Program-made: the position numbers and the translations under genes
Shown: positions 35,074-42,413 of the stretch, piece by piece
How the letters are laid out: each line of letters starts with the position of its first letter
Position numbering within the stretch: position 1 is the stretch's first letter
Source of the DNA: an uncultured Bacteroides sp.
GTDB taxonomy: Bacteria; Bacteroidota; Bacteroidia; Bacteroidales; Bacteroidaceae
Reading direction: 5' to 3'
DNA length: 64,000 nt
NCBI RefSeq assembly: GCF_937912035.1
Contig: NZ_CALDPF010000035.1
Location: 124,001 to 188,000 of the forward strand
The notes under the pieces: generated by a model
Databases searched by the model: none
Told to the model about the DNA's origin: nothing
Seen by the model: only the letters and a program-made list of their open reading frames with translations

Positions 35074-35484
35074 ATGAATATTATCGATTTCTTTAAAAAC
35101 TTACTAAATTCTTTAGTAGGTACTTCATTAGAACGAATGAAGTTGATAAATACCATGAATCAGAATTTTAAAGATAGTTACTGTTGCGGTGAATTAGATA
35201 GATTCTGCAAAGTATCTGTAACTATTGGAGATGTAAATTATGCACATGAAATGAGTGCATTCTTTTTAAGAAGTGGATTTAGAATATCCATAGAGAACGA
35301 TAGCAATTTGAAAGATTCTGAAATTAGAGAAATTTCTCAATATATACTATCAAACAAACCTTTTATTAGACAGTTAATGACTTTAGGATTTGATACTCTT
35401 TTAGTAGGAGGTAAACACTCAAAAAAAGAGATTCAATACTGTCTAAAAAGCTACACACAATTAGGTGATTTCTCATTAGAATAA
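35074..35484 (+). CDS. Hypothetical protein, element cargo
   Basis: This 136-residue protein is not recognised. The N-terminus MNIIDFFKNLLNSLVGTSLE could be an amphipathic helix; the rest is soluble, with ENDSNLKDSEIREISQYILS-type helices. The gene is tightly packed between the J-like gene (1-base gap) and the next one (3-base gap), implying a shared operon and possibly a shared complex. Confidence 0.65.
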   Translation: MNIIDFFKNLLNSLVGTSLERMKLINTMNQNFKDSYCCGELDRFCKVSVTIGDVNYAHEMSAFFLRSGFRISIENDSNLKDSEIREISQYILSNKPFIRQLMTLGFDTLLVGGKHSKKEIQYCLKSYTQLGDFSLE

Positions 35485-35487
35485 TTT

Positions 35488-36105
35488 ATGATGTGTGAAG
35501 TTATAGATATTTACTCAATACATATTAGTAGATTATTCAATAGTCTGCACAATATAGAACTCATTCAAGGGGTAATTGAACAGAATTTCTCTATAAGTAG
35601 AAAAGAAATTAGTAAATGGTATTTTTCAAATAAAGCAATAGAGGAAACAAGAACAATACAACATGAGCATAAAATGATTCTTTCTAATGGAAGAATAACG
35701 CAATGTGACACTATATCTTATTATGGGAATAATTTATCTACATTATTAGTTAGAGAATTTGACTCTAATCATGTGCACATTAAAGAATACAGACAACAAG
35801 TAGAGTTTAGGGGTTCCACAACGGAAGATGTTTCTCCTTATATAGAACCAGAAGGAAGTAAAGGACAATTAGCTGAAAAAACTATAATTTCAAATTGGGA
35901 GGATGATAAGGGCATAAAGAAACAAACTATTATCAAATATAATCATTTAGAACATATAGTCTTATGCGATGCTTGGTGGAATGGTAAGAGAATAAAAAAA
36001 GAGTTTGAATACCAATATGACAATCTAAATAATTGGGTAGAATGTAAAGAATATCATGATGGAAAATTTGTTTATCTGCATATACGCCAATACAAATATA
36101 AGTAA
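35488..36105 (+). CDS. Hypothetical protein with beta-repeat C-terminus
   Basis: This 205-residue protein is not recognised. The C-terminal half contains repeated short strand-turn units (WWNGKRIKKEFEYQYDNLNN, WVECKEYHDGKFVYLHIRQY) resembling MORN/YD-like beta repeats. No signal peptide is seen. It is the last of the tightly spaced cargo run; the NACHT gene follows after 154 bases with its own -7 box. Confidence 0.6.
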   Translation: MMCEVIDIYSIHISRLFNSLHNIELIQGVIEQNFSISRKEISKWYFSNKAIEETRTIQHEHKMILSNGRITQCDTISYYGNNLSTLLVREFDSNHVHIKEYRQQVEFRGSTTEDVSPYIEPEGSKGQLAEKTIISNWEDDKGIKKQTIIKYNHLEHIVLCDAWWNGKRIKKEFEYQYDNLNNWVECKEYHDGKFVYLHIRQYKYK

Positions 36106-36209
36106 CTACAAACAAATCAATTTTATATCTACAAGAAACAAAATAAAATTAGATAACTATTTTACAATATTTTCATAATAAATATAAAAGCTTATAGTAA
36201 AAAAAATCT

Positions 36210-36217
36210 TATTTTTG
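36210..36217 (+). promoter_or_regulatory. -7 box before the NACHT gene
   Basis: TATTTTTG matches TAnnTTTG and would start transcription near 36224. This makes the upstream in-frame ATG at 36215 unusable and supports the start at 36260. No -33 match is seen. Confidence 0.45.
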
Positions 36218-36259
36218 TGGATAAAAGATTTGATAACAAATAAATTAATCTTATTAGAT

Positions 36260-38035
36260 ATGAAAGAATTAATAAGTAAATTGTTAGGTGAAAAATTATC
36301 TTCAATTATAGGGAAAAACATAGATAGAGCTATTGAAAATATAGAATTTGTAATGAACAATAATATTCTTGAATATTTATCTGAAGAATACAACCGTAAC
36401 ATTCAAATAAAAACTTTATTACACAGAGCTTACCCTGTAAATCTTTTCGATATATACCAACCCCTTTTTATTGTGCCAAGCCAATATTGGAGAAGAAATA
36501 CATCTAAAAGTAAAATATCAACTGCTTCTATTCAAGAGCTTTTCAAAGAGCATCAATATATAACCTTAAAAGGTACGGCTGGAAGTGGAAAAAGTACAAT
36601 AGTAAAATATTTATTTGTAAACGCAATACAAACAAAATTTAAAATACCAATAAAAATAGAGTTAAGGTATTTAAACGACTATAAAGGAAATATTATCAGT
36701 TTTATTCAAGATAAAATTTTCAAATTTCAAGGATTAACCAATAGTGATAATATCACAGAAAAGTTAATGCAATCTGGAGATTTCATTTTCTTTTTAGATG
36801 GATATGACGAAATAATTTCTACTAAAAAGCAACAAATAACCAAGGATATAGATGATCTTGTCAAACGGTACAACAGGAATAACTATATGCTAACATCTAG
36901 ACCTTTTACTGATATTGAAATGTTACCACTTTTCTACAATTATGATGTTTGCGACCTATCAGATGATGATATAGATGAATTTATTATTAAACAAATTCCA
37001 AAACGAGATGAGGAATTATGTAAGAAAATAATTGAAGCTGTCCATAATCAAGAAAACAAAGATTATAAAACTTTTCTCAGTAATCCTTTGCTGCTTTCTA
37101 TGTTTATATTAACATTTCAATCATACTCAAATATACCACAAAAAAGAAGTGACTTTTATAACCAAGTCTTTGAAACATTATTTTCTTTGCATGATAGCAT
37201 CTCTAAAATGGCTTTTGTTAGAGAAAAACAAAGTGGTTTATCAAAAGAAAATATCATCGAAATATTAAGATTATTTTCATTTTTATCATATTTTGATGAA
37301 AAATTTACTTTTTCCTTACAATATATTGAAGATAAGTTACAACTAATAAAGAGCAAGAAAAAAATTTCTTTTGAGAATCAAAAATTGATGCAGGATTTTC
37401 AAGTTGCTATTGGAATTATAACACAAGAAGGAACAGAATATACTTACCCGCATCGTTCTTTACAAGAATATTTTGCAGCTAGTTATATAGCATCATTATC
37501 AGAATATAATAAAGAAAAAATCTACAAAAAAATTTATAAGACATTTATAAAAGAAACAAAATGGAAAAACAGAGAATATGATAATTTCTATTTATTATTA
37601 TCTGAATTAGATAAAAGATCCATAATAAATTATACTATCATACCATTTCTTTCTGATGCTATTGATAATATAAAAAAAATAGATAGCATGAATTATAAAG
37701 AGGTTATAGATTTATTCACTATCTTACGAAATACATACACATCTATTAATAACATCTTATTAGATAAAATGATTTTTATACATGAAGATATTAAATACAA
37801 TAAATACTTTAGAAAAAGATTTGAAGAAGAACGTAAACAGATTCAAGAGCCACTCCAAAAAACTGAAGGTGAGATTGATAAAACAAGAGAACTTGTTAGA
37901 AAAGAATTAGCCACAAAATACATAATTCCTTTTCTAAATCAATATATCAACAATATTCAAGATACTTTATATCGATTAAAACAAGAAATCAATAACGATG
38001 AAGCTACTGACGCTGATTTTATCGACCTTGCATAA
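36260..38035 (+). CDS. NACHT-domain STAND NTPase, candidate anti-phage protein
   Basis: This is a 591-residue NTPase. Walker A is GTAGSGKSTIVKYL (~105), Walker B FIFFLDGYDEI (~175) with the extra acidic residues typical of NACHT, sensor LTSRPF (~212), and the winged-helix hallmark HRSLQEYFAASYIA (~397). The C-terminus is helical with a coiled coil at ~520-560 rather than a long LRR or TPR sensor. Bacterial NACHT proteins include many phage-defence genes, so defence is likely, but effector activity is not evident: the ~100-residue N-terminus has no known nuclease or TIR motif. It is the last intact element gene before the right end. Confidence 0.88.
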   Translation: MKELISKLLGEKLSSIIGKNIDRAIENIEFVMNNNILEYLSEEYNRNIQIKTLLHRAYPVNLFDIYQPLFIVPSQYWRRNTSKSKISTASIQELFKEHQYITLKGTAGSGKSTIVKYLFVNAIQTKFKIPIKIELRYLNDYKGNIISFIQDKIFKFQGLTNSDNITEKLMQSGDFIFFLDGYDEIISTKKQQITKDIDDLVKRYNRNNYMLTSRPFTDIEMLPLFYNYDVCDLSDDDIDEFIIKQIPKRDEELCKKIIEAVHNQENKDYKTFLSNPLLLSMFILTFQSYSNIPQKRSDFYNQVFETLFSLHDSISKMAFVREKQSGLSKENIIEILRLFSFLSYFDEKFTFSLQYIEDKLQLIKSKKKISFENQKLMQDFQVAIGIITQEGTEYTYPHRSLQEYFAASYIASLSEYNKEKIYKKIYKTFIKETKWKNREYDNFYLLLSELDKRSIINYTIIPFLSDAIDNIKKIDSMNYKEVIDLFTILRNTYTSINNILLDKMIFIHEDIKYNKYFRKRFEEERKQIQEPLQKTEGEIDKTRELVRKELATKYIIPFLNQYINNIQDTLYRLKQEINNDEATDADFIDLA

Positions 38036-38078
38036 AACAATTATACAGATAATTAATTTAATATTTTTAAACATTAAT

Positions 38079-38195
38079 TACTGCGAATATCATAATTCAG
38101 AATATGAAGTGTTTGATGTAGTCCCCAACAATGTACTTTATGGCATTGACGGTGATTTATACTTTATCGACACTCAAATCAGAATACGGTCTTAA
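38079..38195 (+). pseudogene. C-terminal remnant of a polyvalent-protein kinase-like gene
   Basis: The frame reads EYEVFDVVPNNVLYGIDGDL followed by YFIDTQIRIRS and a stop. The D-x-x-P-x-N-V-L...D-G-x-L-Y-F-I-D-T pattern is that of the catalytic/metal-binding end of kinase domains in Bacteroidetes polyvalent proteins. Nothing in frame upstream is kinase-like, so only a ~38-residue stub survives. It suggests that the right end of the element was built by deletion or fusion with another mobile element. Confidence 0.5.
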
Positions 38196-38248
38196 TTCAA
38201 ATATGGATTTCTCTTAAAGCTGGATTGCATATGGAATTTGACCATAAT

Positions 38249-38352
38249 GCAGCCCATTTTTATAATTAGTTCTTTTATTTATTAACTCGGAGTTTATCTA
38301 TTGTCACTATAAATCTGATTTATAGACAATTAAAAAGGTTGCATGGATGCAA
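38249..38352. promoter_or_regulatory. Right-end motif GCAGCCCATTTT and palindromes near the attachment core
   Basis: GCAGCCCATTTT at 38249-38260 repeats the motif found three times near the integrase. It is followed by an inverted repeat with TATAAATC/GATTTATA and TTGTC/GACAA (38301-38329), and the palindrome TTGCATGGATGCAA (38339-38352), five bases before the core. These look like recombinase or accessory-factor sites; the function is inferred. Confidence 0.5.
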
Positions 38353-38357
38353 GGTCG

Positions 38358-38599
38358 CTGCTTCTTACGGTATGACAGATATTATGGGTCGTATGCACTC
38401 AGATGCTCATTTCGCTGGTTCTTCATCAGTTCCTGCTCACGTAGAAATGATGGGATTCTTGGGTATCGGTAACAACCCTATGGTAGGATGTACAGTTGCA
38501 TGTGCAGTTGACGTTGCTACTGCTTTGAATAAGTATTCTATACTTAATCAAATATATAAACTCCTGTAGTCTAAATGATTGCAGGAGTTTTTTTTGTTT
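38358..38599 (+). pseudogene. Displaced 3' end of the GGGtGRT gene (attR side)
   Basis: 242 bp repeat the last ~59 codons, stop region and terminator found at 23131-23371. Compared with the intact copy, two residues change (Thr to Ile, Gln to His), and the stop TAA is TAT. The frame therefore runs on 12 codons, from YSILNQ to TAG. It has no promoter or start codon of its own. It is best read as the host's original 3' end pushed aside by insertion and now decaying. Confidence 0.85.
38560..38595 (+). terminator. Terminator in the displaced copy
   Basis: ACTCCTG (38560-38566) pairs with CAGGAGT (38582-38588), followed by eight T. Confidence 0.75.
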
Positions 38600-38687
38600 A
38601 TAACGCATATGAACGGATGAGGATAATGAATTACTTCTCTGTTTATTTTATAGTGCCAAATGGTCACTGAACTGAATACATATTTTA

Positions 38688-40205
38688 TTATAAATCTTTC
38701 TCCCTGCACCTGTTGAAGAAATAATCCAACATAAATCGGGCATTCTTCCTTACCAACTCTTTACCATGTTCCGGCCCTTTAGTGCTATTCAAGGCTGCAT
38801 CCTTTAGATATCCTCTATCAAGAAGTTTGCAAGCCAGTTCATACGGTATCAATTGTCTGTTTGTCAAGAAATTGAATGCATTCTTTTGAGCCTTTTCCTT
38901 ATTGTAATATGGATTATCAGGAGAAGCGATACATTCACAATAGTTACGCACAACAGATAGTCCTTGTTTAGGTGTAACACATAACATCAATACGTCATTT
39001 CCAGTATCAGGAACTTTCAGTCCTTGAGCTATTTTATATTTCATCCTATTGGAAATGAAATCGTTCATCTCTTCTTTTCCTTTCATGAATACAAAATGTT
39101 TTCCTTTAGTTGCCGCAATGAAGTCATCGTATGCCACCTTTTTGTTAACATTCGAGAATTCCTTCTTAATGTTATCAAGGTCCGGAATATCTTTAATGCT
39201 ATAGATATTCATAGCTCCATTGTGTTGCCAATACTTTCCAAACTTGAACAGAGTTGATGTAACTACCGTATCACCTGGAATTAATTTTGGAGCATTAAGC
39301 TCAATAGAATCTTTTGTTACTTTATAAATATCCTCCTTGTCTGAAACTTCCTTTAACACATAATAATCATCAGTATCGTCCGTCACCAGATATAATGCTT
39401 CCATCCTGCTGTCCACGTACATATATGGTGCATCAACTGGATTCATAGCCTGTTCCTCAAAAAGAAGTTTCAGATATTCAGGAGCTGTAATGAAAAGAAG
39501 AGGTGTTCTGCCCGACAATACGGTGTTTATCCTAAAGGAATATATCATCAAATCTATCTTACGGTCATCAAGTTCCTTACGCTTCTCAAATTCATCCAAC
39601 TGATCGGACAGAGTTTCCAAATAACATTCATAACATCCCATGTTGATATACGAATGGAAATAGAACCACTCTACCTTACTTCTGTATTCCATAAAATCAT
39701 CCTCTGTCAAATAAGAGAAATCGAAGAAATCCTGAAGTCTTTCATTTACAGGAGCTGTCTCAAACTCCTCGTCAAAGATATCGTATATTACATTTGCCAA
39801 TACCATAATACCGGTGTTTTCCGGATTATAGATTTTCTCCCCAATTTTATCTCTCTGAAAGCAATGCCACAGAATGAAGCGTACATCTTCCACGTTTATC
39901 TCGTCGGGATAATAATCTTCGCCCGGTTCATAAAAAGGCAAACGGCTGCCATACCGTTTTTCGCACTGCGAAGTGAACACCTGCCAGACACCGGTCTGAG
40001 AGATAATATCTTCAAACCATCCGACAAGAAATATCGCCGTGTCTTCGTAAAGCTCGTCTTCCGGCTCTATCTCCCCCTTCATTATGTCATAATCATATAG
40101 CACTTCAATTATTCTATTTACCAATTTACAGTAATAATTGTCTGTCGCATCGGTTTTAGTATATGGATGCATAGACACCCATTCCTTAGGATAAATTCTT
40201 CTCAT
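38688..40205 (-). CDS. DUF3843 family protein
   Basis: This 505-residue protein of a Bacteroidetes family has no known function. The start MRRIYPKEWVSMHPYTKTD, followed by DNYYCKLVNRI, and the long acidic central part fit the family as I remember it. It is cytoplasmic, with no signal peptide or membrane segment. It lies just outside the right end of the element, on the opposite strand, so it is host DNA. A second ATG at residue 12 is an alternative start. Confidence 0.7.
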   Translation of the reverse strand: MRRIYPKEWVSMHPYTKTDATDNYYCKLVNRIIEVLYDYDIMKGEIEPEDELYEDTAIFLVGWFEDIISQTGVWQVFTSQCEKRYGSRLPFYEPGEDYYPDEINVEDVRFILWHCFQRDKIGEKIYNPENTGIMVLANVIYDIFDEEFETAPVNERLQDFFDFSYLTEDDFMEYRSKVEWFYFHSYINMGCYECYLETLSDQLDEFEKRKELDDRKIDLMIYSFRINTVLSGRTPLLFITAPEYLKLLFEEQAMNPVDAPYMYVDSRMEALYLVTDDTDDYYVLKEVSDKEDIYKVTKDSIELNAPKLIPGDTVVTSTLFKFGKYWQHNGAMNIYSIKDIPDLDNIKKEFSNVNKKVAYDDFIAATKGKHFVFMKGKEEMNDFISNRMKYKIAQGLKVPDTGNDVLMLCVTPKQGLSVVRNYCECIASPDNPYYNKEKAQKNAFNFLTNRQLIPYELACKLLDRGYLKDAALNSTKGPEHGKELVRKNARFMLDYFFNRCREKDL

Positions 40206-40383
40206 CTTAGATTAATTTCACTTTAAATCAAACTACATACAATGCACACACTTCTGTTGCCCCTGTTCCTTAACAGGCAATAATTTTGCATTATGCAATA
40301 TTACGAAATCAAGTTCAAGCCCTCAGCTGCCTCCCAGTGAACACTCACTGAACGACGACCGAACTTATGTCAGACAGACGATA

Positions 40384-40746
40384 TTAATCTTCATTAAGTT
40401 CCTCAAAGAAACCTTCTACACCGCCTTCAATCTGCTTACCCAAATCCTCAATCTGTTTTGAAAAATCTTTCAAGGCGTTCTTGGTCATTTTTGCATAAAT
40501 CCTGCCTTTCAGCTTTCCTATCTCCTTCAATTCGTCATCGGTAAACTCATATTTCGACATTTCCTCTTCAATCTTCTCATACTCAGCTGCTATCTTTTCC
40601 CAATCTTCATCCGTAAATTCATCATACCTGTCTTCCACTTGTTCTACCAATGAAGACAGATGTTCAATCGGCGACTTTGAGGTCTCACATGAAGAGAGAC
40701 ACAACGAAAAAGCACTTGCTGCAAGAAATACATTAAATTTGTTCAT
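40384..40746 (-). CDS. Small lipoprotein (DUF6565-like)
   Basis: This 120-residue protein has a lipoprotein signal MNKFNVFLAASAFSLCLSSC with the lipidated Cys at 20. The mature part is highly charged and helical, with EFTDEDWEKIAAEYEKIEEE and FTDDELKEIGKLKGRIYAKM. This fits small surface or periplasmic lipoproteins of Bacteroides. Function unknown. It is downstream of the HU-like gene (14 bases), probably the same transcript. The 178-base gap 40206-40383 holds only a short TGAAC-repeat stretch. Confidence 0.75.
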   Translation of the reverse strand: MNKFNVFLAASAFSLCLSSCETSKSPIEHLSSLVEQVEDRYDEFTDEDWEKIAAEYEKIEEEMSKYEFTDDELKEIGKLKGRIYAKMTKNALKDFSKQIEDLGKQIEGGVEGFFEELNED

Positions 40747-40760
40747 AGTTTTCGTTATAT

Positions 40761-41354
40761 TTAGTTCTTAATATACATTGGCATATTCACGGTTCCTACA
40801 TTCTTCAGGACTCCGTCTTTCACAAGTTCCTTCAGAGTTCGCAACGCTTTAGACTTGTTGAAACCTGTCAGCTTTTCAAAATCAACACGACGCATGAACT
40901 GATTATCGGCAAAATATTTGTCAATCTTTGCCATTATTTCCGATTGTTCCATATTACTGGAGTGACGCGAATCATCGGTGTCGTGTTCAAACTGAACTGT
41001 CCTAAGCATTTCAAGCAATTCCTTCTCGGGAGCAAACTTGATGCCTTTAACTCTTATATCATTTGAAGATACATATTTAGGGTCTACATCCGGTTCGCAT
41101 TTAAGACTGAGACTGAAATGACCAAGACCTTCCAAATGAACGGAATACCCCTCTTTAAAGGCATCATACAATTCGTTTCTTAAAGCTGTCAGCACACCCC
41201 ATACGTCCGATTCTGTAAGAGTACATTTCTTGTTTATGCTTTGGCTGATGTTCCTTGTATTTATTACTCCCCGCGTAATCACTTTGGCATGTAGACCCGA
41301 AGATGTAACATCTTCACTATCGGGATTATTATACAAATCAAATTTTATAGGCAT
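40761..41354 (-). CDS. HU-family DNA-binding protein with C-terminal winged helix
   Basis: This 197-residue protein starts at the ATG at 41354 (MPIKFDLYNNPDSEDVTSSG). Residues ~1-125 resemble the HU-like (HU-HIG) domain common in Bacteroidetes: RNISQSINKKCTLTESDVWG and HLEGLGHFSLSLKCEP. Residues ~140-197 look like a winged helix: MRRVDFEKLTGFNKSKALRT, then LKELVKDGVLKNVG. A longer frame to 41540 translates a palindromic repeat array and is rejected. Likely a nucleoid-associated or regulatory protein. Confidence 0.8.
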   Translation of the reverse strand: MPIKFDLYNNPDSEDVTSSGLHAKVITRGVINTRNISQSINKKCTLTESDVWGVLTALRNELYDAFKEGYSVHLEGLGHFSLSLKCEPDVDPKYVSSNDIRVKGIKFAPEKELLEMLRTVQFEHDTDDSRHSSNMEQSEIMAKIDKYFADNQFMRRVDFEKLTGFNKSKALRTLKELVKDGVLKNVGTVNMPMYIKN

Positions 41355-41410
41355 ACTTATATTATTTTTAATGTTTATCGATTCCCAATTAAAAACTCTT
41401 AGATAAAGAT

Positions 41411-41499
41411 CGCGTGACACGGACGTGTGACGCGTGTAACACGAGCGTGTAACGATCGTAACACGAACGTGCAACGCGTGTAACACGTCCGTGTCACGG
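41411..41499. repeat. Second array of palindromic ~21-bp units (CACGnnCGTG type)
   Basis: Four units in tandem share the core GTnACACGnnCGTGTnAC, with nn = GA, AG, AA and TC. They belong to the same family as the array at 15778-15863. They lie between the HU-like gene and the divergent glycosyltransferase gene, in the 5' region of both. Confidence 0.85.
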
Positions 41500-41603
41500 T
41501 AAATGTGGCAAGAAGTTTCGATATAAAAAAGTATTCGCAAAAGAAATATGTTTTGTCATATAACAATTAACAATTAATAACAAGAGGTAGAGGATTTTTT
41601 CAT

Positions 41604-41611
41604 TACCTTTG
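41604..41611 (+). promoter_or_regulatory. -7 box before the glycosyltransferase gene
   Basis: TACCTTTG matches the -7 consensus 28 bases before the ATG. A -33 TTTG is not evident at normal spacing. Confidence 0.45.
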
Positions 41612-41639
41612 TTTTTAAGTACAATTTATAATTATTTAT

Positions 41640-42389
41640 ATGCAAAACAGTGACAGCATCATCATAATTCCTACTTACAACGAGAAGGAAAACATTGAGA
41701 ATATAATCCGTGCCGTATTCGGACTGGAAAAGTTTTTCCATATTCTGATTATCGAAGACAACTCGCCGGACGGAACAGCAGACATAGTGAAAAGACTGCA
41801 GAAAGAATTTCCGGAAAGGCTTTTCATGATTGAGAGAAAAGGTAAACTGGGACTAGGAACCGCATACATCACAGGATTCAAATGGGCTATAGAGAAGAAG
41901 TACGACTATATTTTCGAAATGGATGCCGACTTCAGCCATAACCCAAATGATTTGCCAAGACTCTATAAGGCTTGTCACGAGGACGGCGGAGATGTATCTA
42001 TCGGTTCAAGATACATCAGCGGAGTAAACGTGGTGAACTGGCCTATGGGCAGAGTATTGATGTCTTACTTTGCATCCAAATATGTAAGATTTATCACCGG
42101 AATACCTGTTCATGACACTACCGCCGGATTCAAGTGCTACAGACGTGAAGTACTTGAAACCATAGATCTGGATAAAATCCGGTTCAAGGGATATGCATTC
42201 CAGATTGAAATGAAGTTCACTGCCTACAAATGCGGATTCAAAATTATAGAAGTGCCAGTGATATTCATCAACCGTGAGCTCGGAACATCGAAGATGAACA
42301 GCAGCATATTCGGCGAGGCTGTATTCGGAGTTATCAAACTGAAACTGGACAGTTGGTTCAAGAAATATCCTAAGAGAAAAGGTTGTTAG
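41640..42389 (+). CDS. Polyprenol-monophosphomannose synthase (DPM1-like GT2)
   Basis: This is a 249-residue family 2 glycosyltransferase. The nucleotide-sugar region is IIIPTYNEKENIENIIRAVF and ILIIEDNSPDGTADI, with DxD-like FEMDADFSHNPNDLP. GSRYISGVNVVNWP and DTTAGFKCYRREVL are diagnostic for the dolichol/polyprenol-phosphate mannosyltransferase group. No C-terminal membrane domain is present. It probably loads mannose onto a polyprenyl phosphate for periplasmic glycosylation. It is followed by pyrC after 24 bases. Confidence 0.9.
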   Translation: MQNSDSIIIIPTYNEKENIENIIRAVFGLEKFFHILIIEDNSPDGTADIVKRLQKEFPERLFMIERKGKLGLGTAYITGFKWAIEKKYDYIFEMDADFSHNPNDLPRLYKACHEDGGDVSIGSRYISGVNVVNWPMGRVLMSYFASKYVRFITGIPVHDTTAGFKCYRREVLETIDLDKIRFKGYAFQIEMKFTAYKCGFKIIEVPVIFINRELGTSKMNSSIFGEAVFGVIKLKLDSWFKKYPKRKGC

Positions 42390-42413
42390 TTTTTAGTTAT
42401 TAGTTTTTAGGAA

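Larger units (their letters stand above)
23131..38381. mobile_element. ~15.2-kb integrated element in the 3' end of the GGGtGRT gene
   Basis: The ends are defined by a duplication of the gene's 3' end. The left copy is 23131-23371 and the right copy 38358-38599, with an identical 24-bp block at the start of each copy (23131-23154 and 38358-38381) as the likely crossover core. Next to the left end is a tyrosine recombinase gene. The interior is clearly more AT-rich than the flanks and carries mobile-element families (DUF3871, RadC, YefM/YoeB) and a NACHT gene. No relaxase, T4SS, capsid or terminase gene is recognisable, so it is an integrative, possibly mobilisable, element of unknown helper. 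Confidence 0.85.

Noticed and set aside
38339..38569. Second GGGtGRT fragment as a functional small gene
   Set aside because: Its apparent ATG lies in element DNA, it has no promoter, and it encodes only the C-terminal ~20% of the protein with a lost stop.
41355..41540. N-terminal extension of the HU-like protein by 62 codons
   Set aside because: It is translation of the palindromic repeat array; the family start is MPIKFDLY at 41354.
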